Assembly (NCBI GenBank): GCA_017461825.1
Contig: JAFTXB010000210.1
Location: 1 to 13,092 of the forward strand
Direction of reading: 5' to 3'
Length of the DNA: 13,092 nucleotides
Source: Clostridia bacterium
GTDB lineage: Bacteria > Bacillota > Clostridia > Oscillospirales > CAG-272
Shown: positions 12,455 to 13,092 of the stretch, piece by piece
Numbering within the stretch: the first letter of the stretch is position 1
Layout: the number at the start of each line of letters is the position of its first letter
Translations under genes and position numbers: made by a program
Notes under the pieces: model-generated
Told to the model about the DNA's origin: nothing
Seen by the model: only the letters and a program-made list of their open reading frames with translations
The model's database searches: none

Positions 12455-13092
12455 TTATGCGTCGATGGTGGAAATGCAGAGCGTAGTTTCCTCCAATACG
12501 TCAAGCAATACGCGAACGGTGTCGAGAGAGGTAAACATGGTTACGTTGCTCTCGGTTGCAAACTTACGGATGGTATAGCCGTCATTCTGCGTTCCCATGT
12601 GACCGGGATCACTGGTATTGATGACATAGGCGATATGACCCTGACGGATCGCATCCCAGATCTCCTCGGCATCCTCCTCCAGCTTTTTGAGAACGTGTGT
12701 GCGAATGCCGTTTTCCTTGAGGAAGCTTGCGGTGCCTGCCGTTGCCTCGATATTGAAGCCGAGGTTGTAGAAGCGGCGGATGAGGGGCAGTGCCTCTTCC
12801 TTGTCCTTATCTGCAATGGTTGCAAACACGGTGCCGTAGTTCTGCAGGTGCATACCCGATGCCTGCAGAGCCTTGTAAAGTGCGCGGTTGAGCTTATCGT
12901 CGTAGCCGATCGCCTCACCCGTGGACTTCATCTCGGGAGAAAGGTATGCGTCAAGTCCGCGGATCTTATTGAACGAGAACACAGGAACCTTGACGTACCA
13001 TCTCTTCTTTTCTTCGGGATAAAGATCGAAAATCACCTGCTCTTTGAGCGTCTTGCCGAGGATGACCTCGGTGGCAATGTCGGCAAGGCTAT
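12455..13092 (-). CDS. carB: Carbamoyl phosphate synthase large subunit, C-terminal part (5' end outside window)
   Basis: Only the last 211 or so codons are visible; the frame is open to the right edge (it begins ...SLADIATEVILGKTLKEQ). It covers the end of the second ATP-grasp half (FSFNKIRGLDAYLSPEMKST, then GEAIG) and the MGS-like allosteric domain (KALQASGMHL, TAGTASFLKENGI, YVINTSDP), which in relatives binds UMP or ornithine. The enzyme makes carbamoyl phosphate from glutamine, bicarbonate and ATP with CarA, feeding PyrB at the other end of this operon. It ends with TAA 18 bases before pyrK. CarA and the operon promoter presumably lie to the right (inference). Confidence 0.94.
   Translation of the reverse strand, partial: SLADIATEVILGKTLKEQVIFDLYPEEKKRWYVKVPVFSFNKIRGLDAYLSPEMKSTGEAIGYDDKLNRALYKALQASGMHLQNYGTVFATIADKDKEEALPLIRRFYNLGFNIEATAGTASFLKENGIRTHVLKKLEEDAEEIWDAIRQGHIAYVINTSDPGHMGTQNDGYTIRKFATESNVTMFTSLDTVRVLLDVLEETTLCISTIDA

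Overview
The window looks like a chromosomal segment of a low-to-mid GC Firmicute, most likely a gut-type member of the Clostridia. The basis is the consistent AGGAGG-type ribosome binding sites, consensus sigma-A promoters with 17-base spacers, PyrK/PyrD type 1B pyrimidine synthesis, and the gene families present. This is inference; no rRNA gene is in the window.

Left part (1-5588): a YgiQ-type radical SAM gene on the plus strand ends at an intrinsic terminator. Facing it is a two-gene minus-strand operon of exonuclease III (exoA) and a small nitroreductase, overlapping by ATGA and driven by a near-consensus promoter. Diverging from exoA is a plus-strand pair, an MDR dehydrogenase lacking the usual catalytic zinc cysteine and a Gfo/Idh/MocA oxidoreductase, probably acting on one sugar- or polyol-like substrate.

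Middle part (5589-7340): about 1.75 kb dominated by non-coding structure, and the most unusual part of the window. In order it holds: a multi-stem structured element; a perfect 22-bp hairpin; a remnant of a four-helix-bundle (23S rRNA intervening-sequence type) gene; an array of nine different hairpins separated by a constant 8-base spacer that switches to its reverse complement midway; and a roughly 980-bp unit with imperfect inverted repeats at its ends. Inside that unit are more hairpins, a terminator, a strong promoter, a long rod-shaped RNA whose inferred 5' end coincides with a perfect 14-bp closing stem and which ends in a terminator, a small cysteine-cluster protein gene, and another terminator. 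The right inverted repeat abuts a partial copy of the 3' end of tRNA-Lys.

Right part (7340-13092): tRNA-Lys(UUU) with its own consensus promoter and terminator, then a minus-strand pyrimidine operon read from the right edge: carB (3' part only), pyrK, pyrD, pyrF, pyrE, pyrB, and a flavodoxin-like gene fused to the end of the operon by a TGATG overlap. CarB supplies carbamoyl phosphate, PyrB makes carbamoyl aspartate, PyrD with PyrK oxidises dihydroorotate to orotate, PyrE adds PRPP and PyrF decarboxylates OMP to UMP. PyrC and carA are not in the window. PyrB carries an extra C-terminal zinc-ribbon resembling the zinc domain of the regulatory subunit PyrI.
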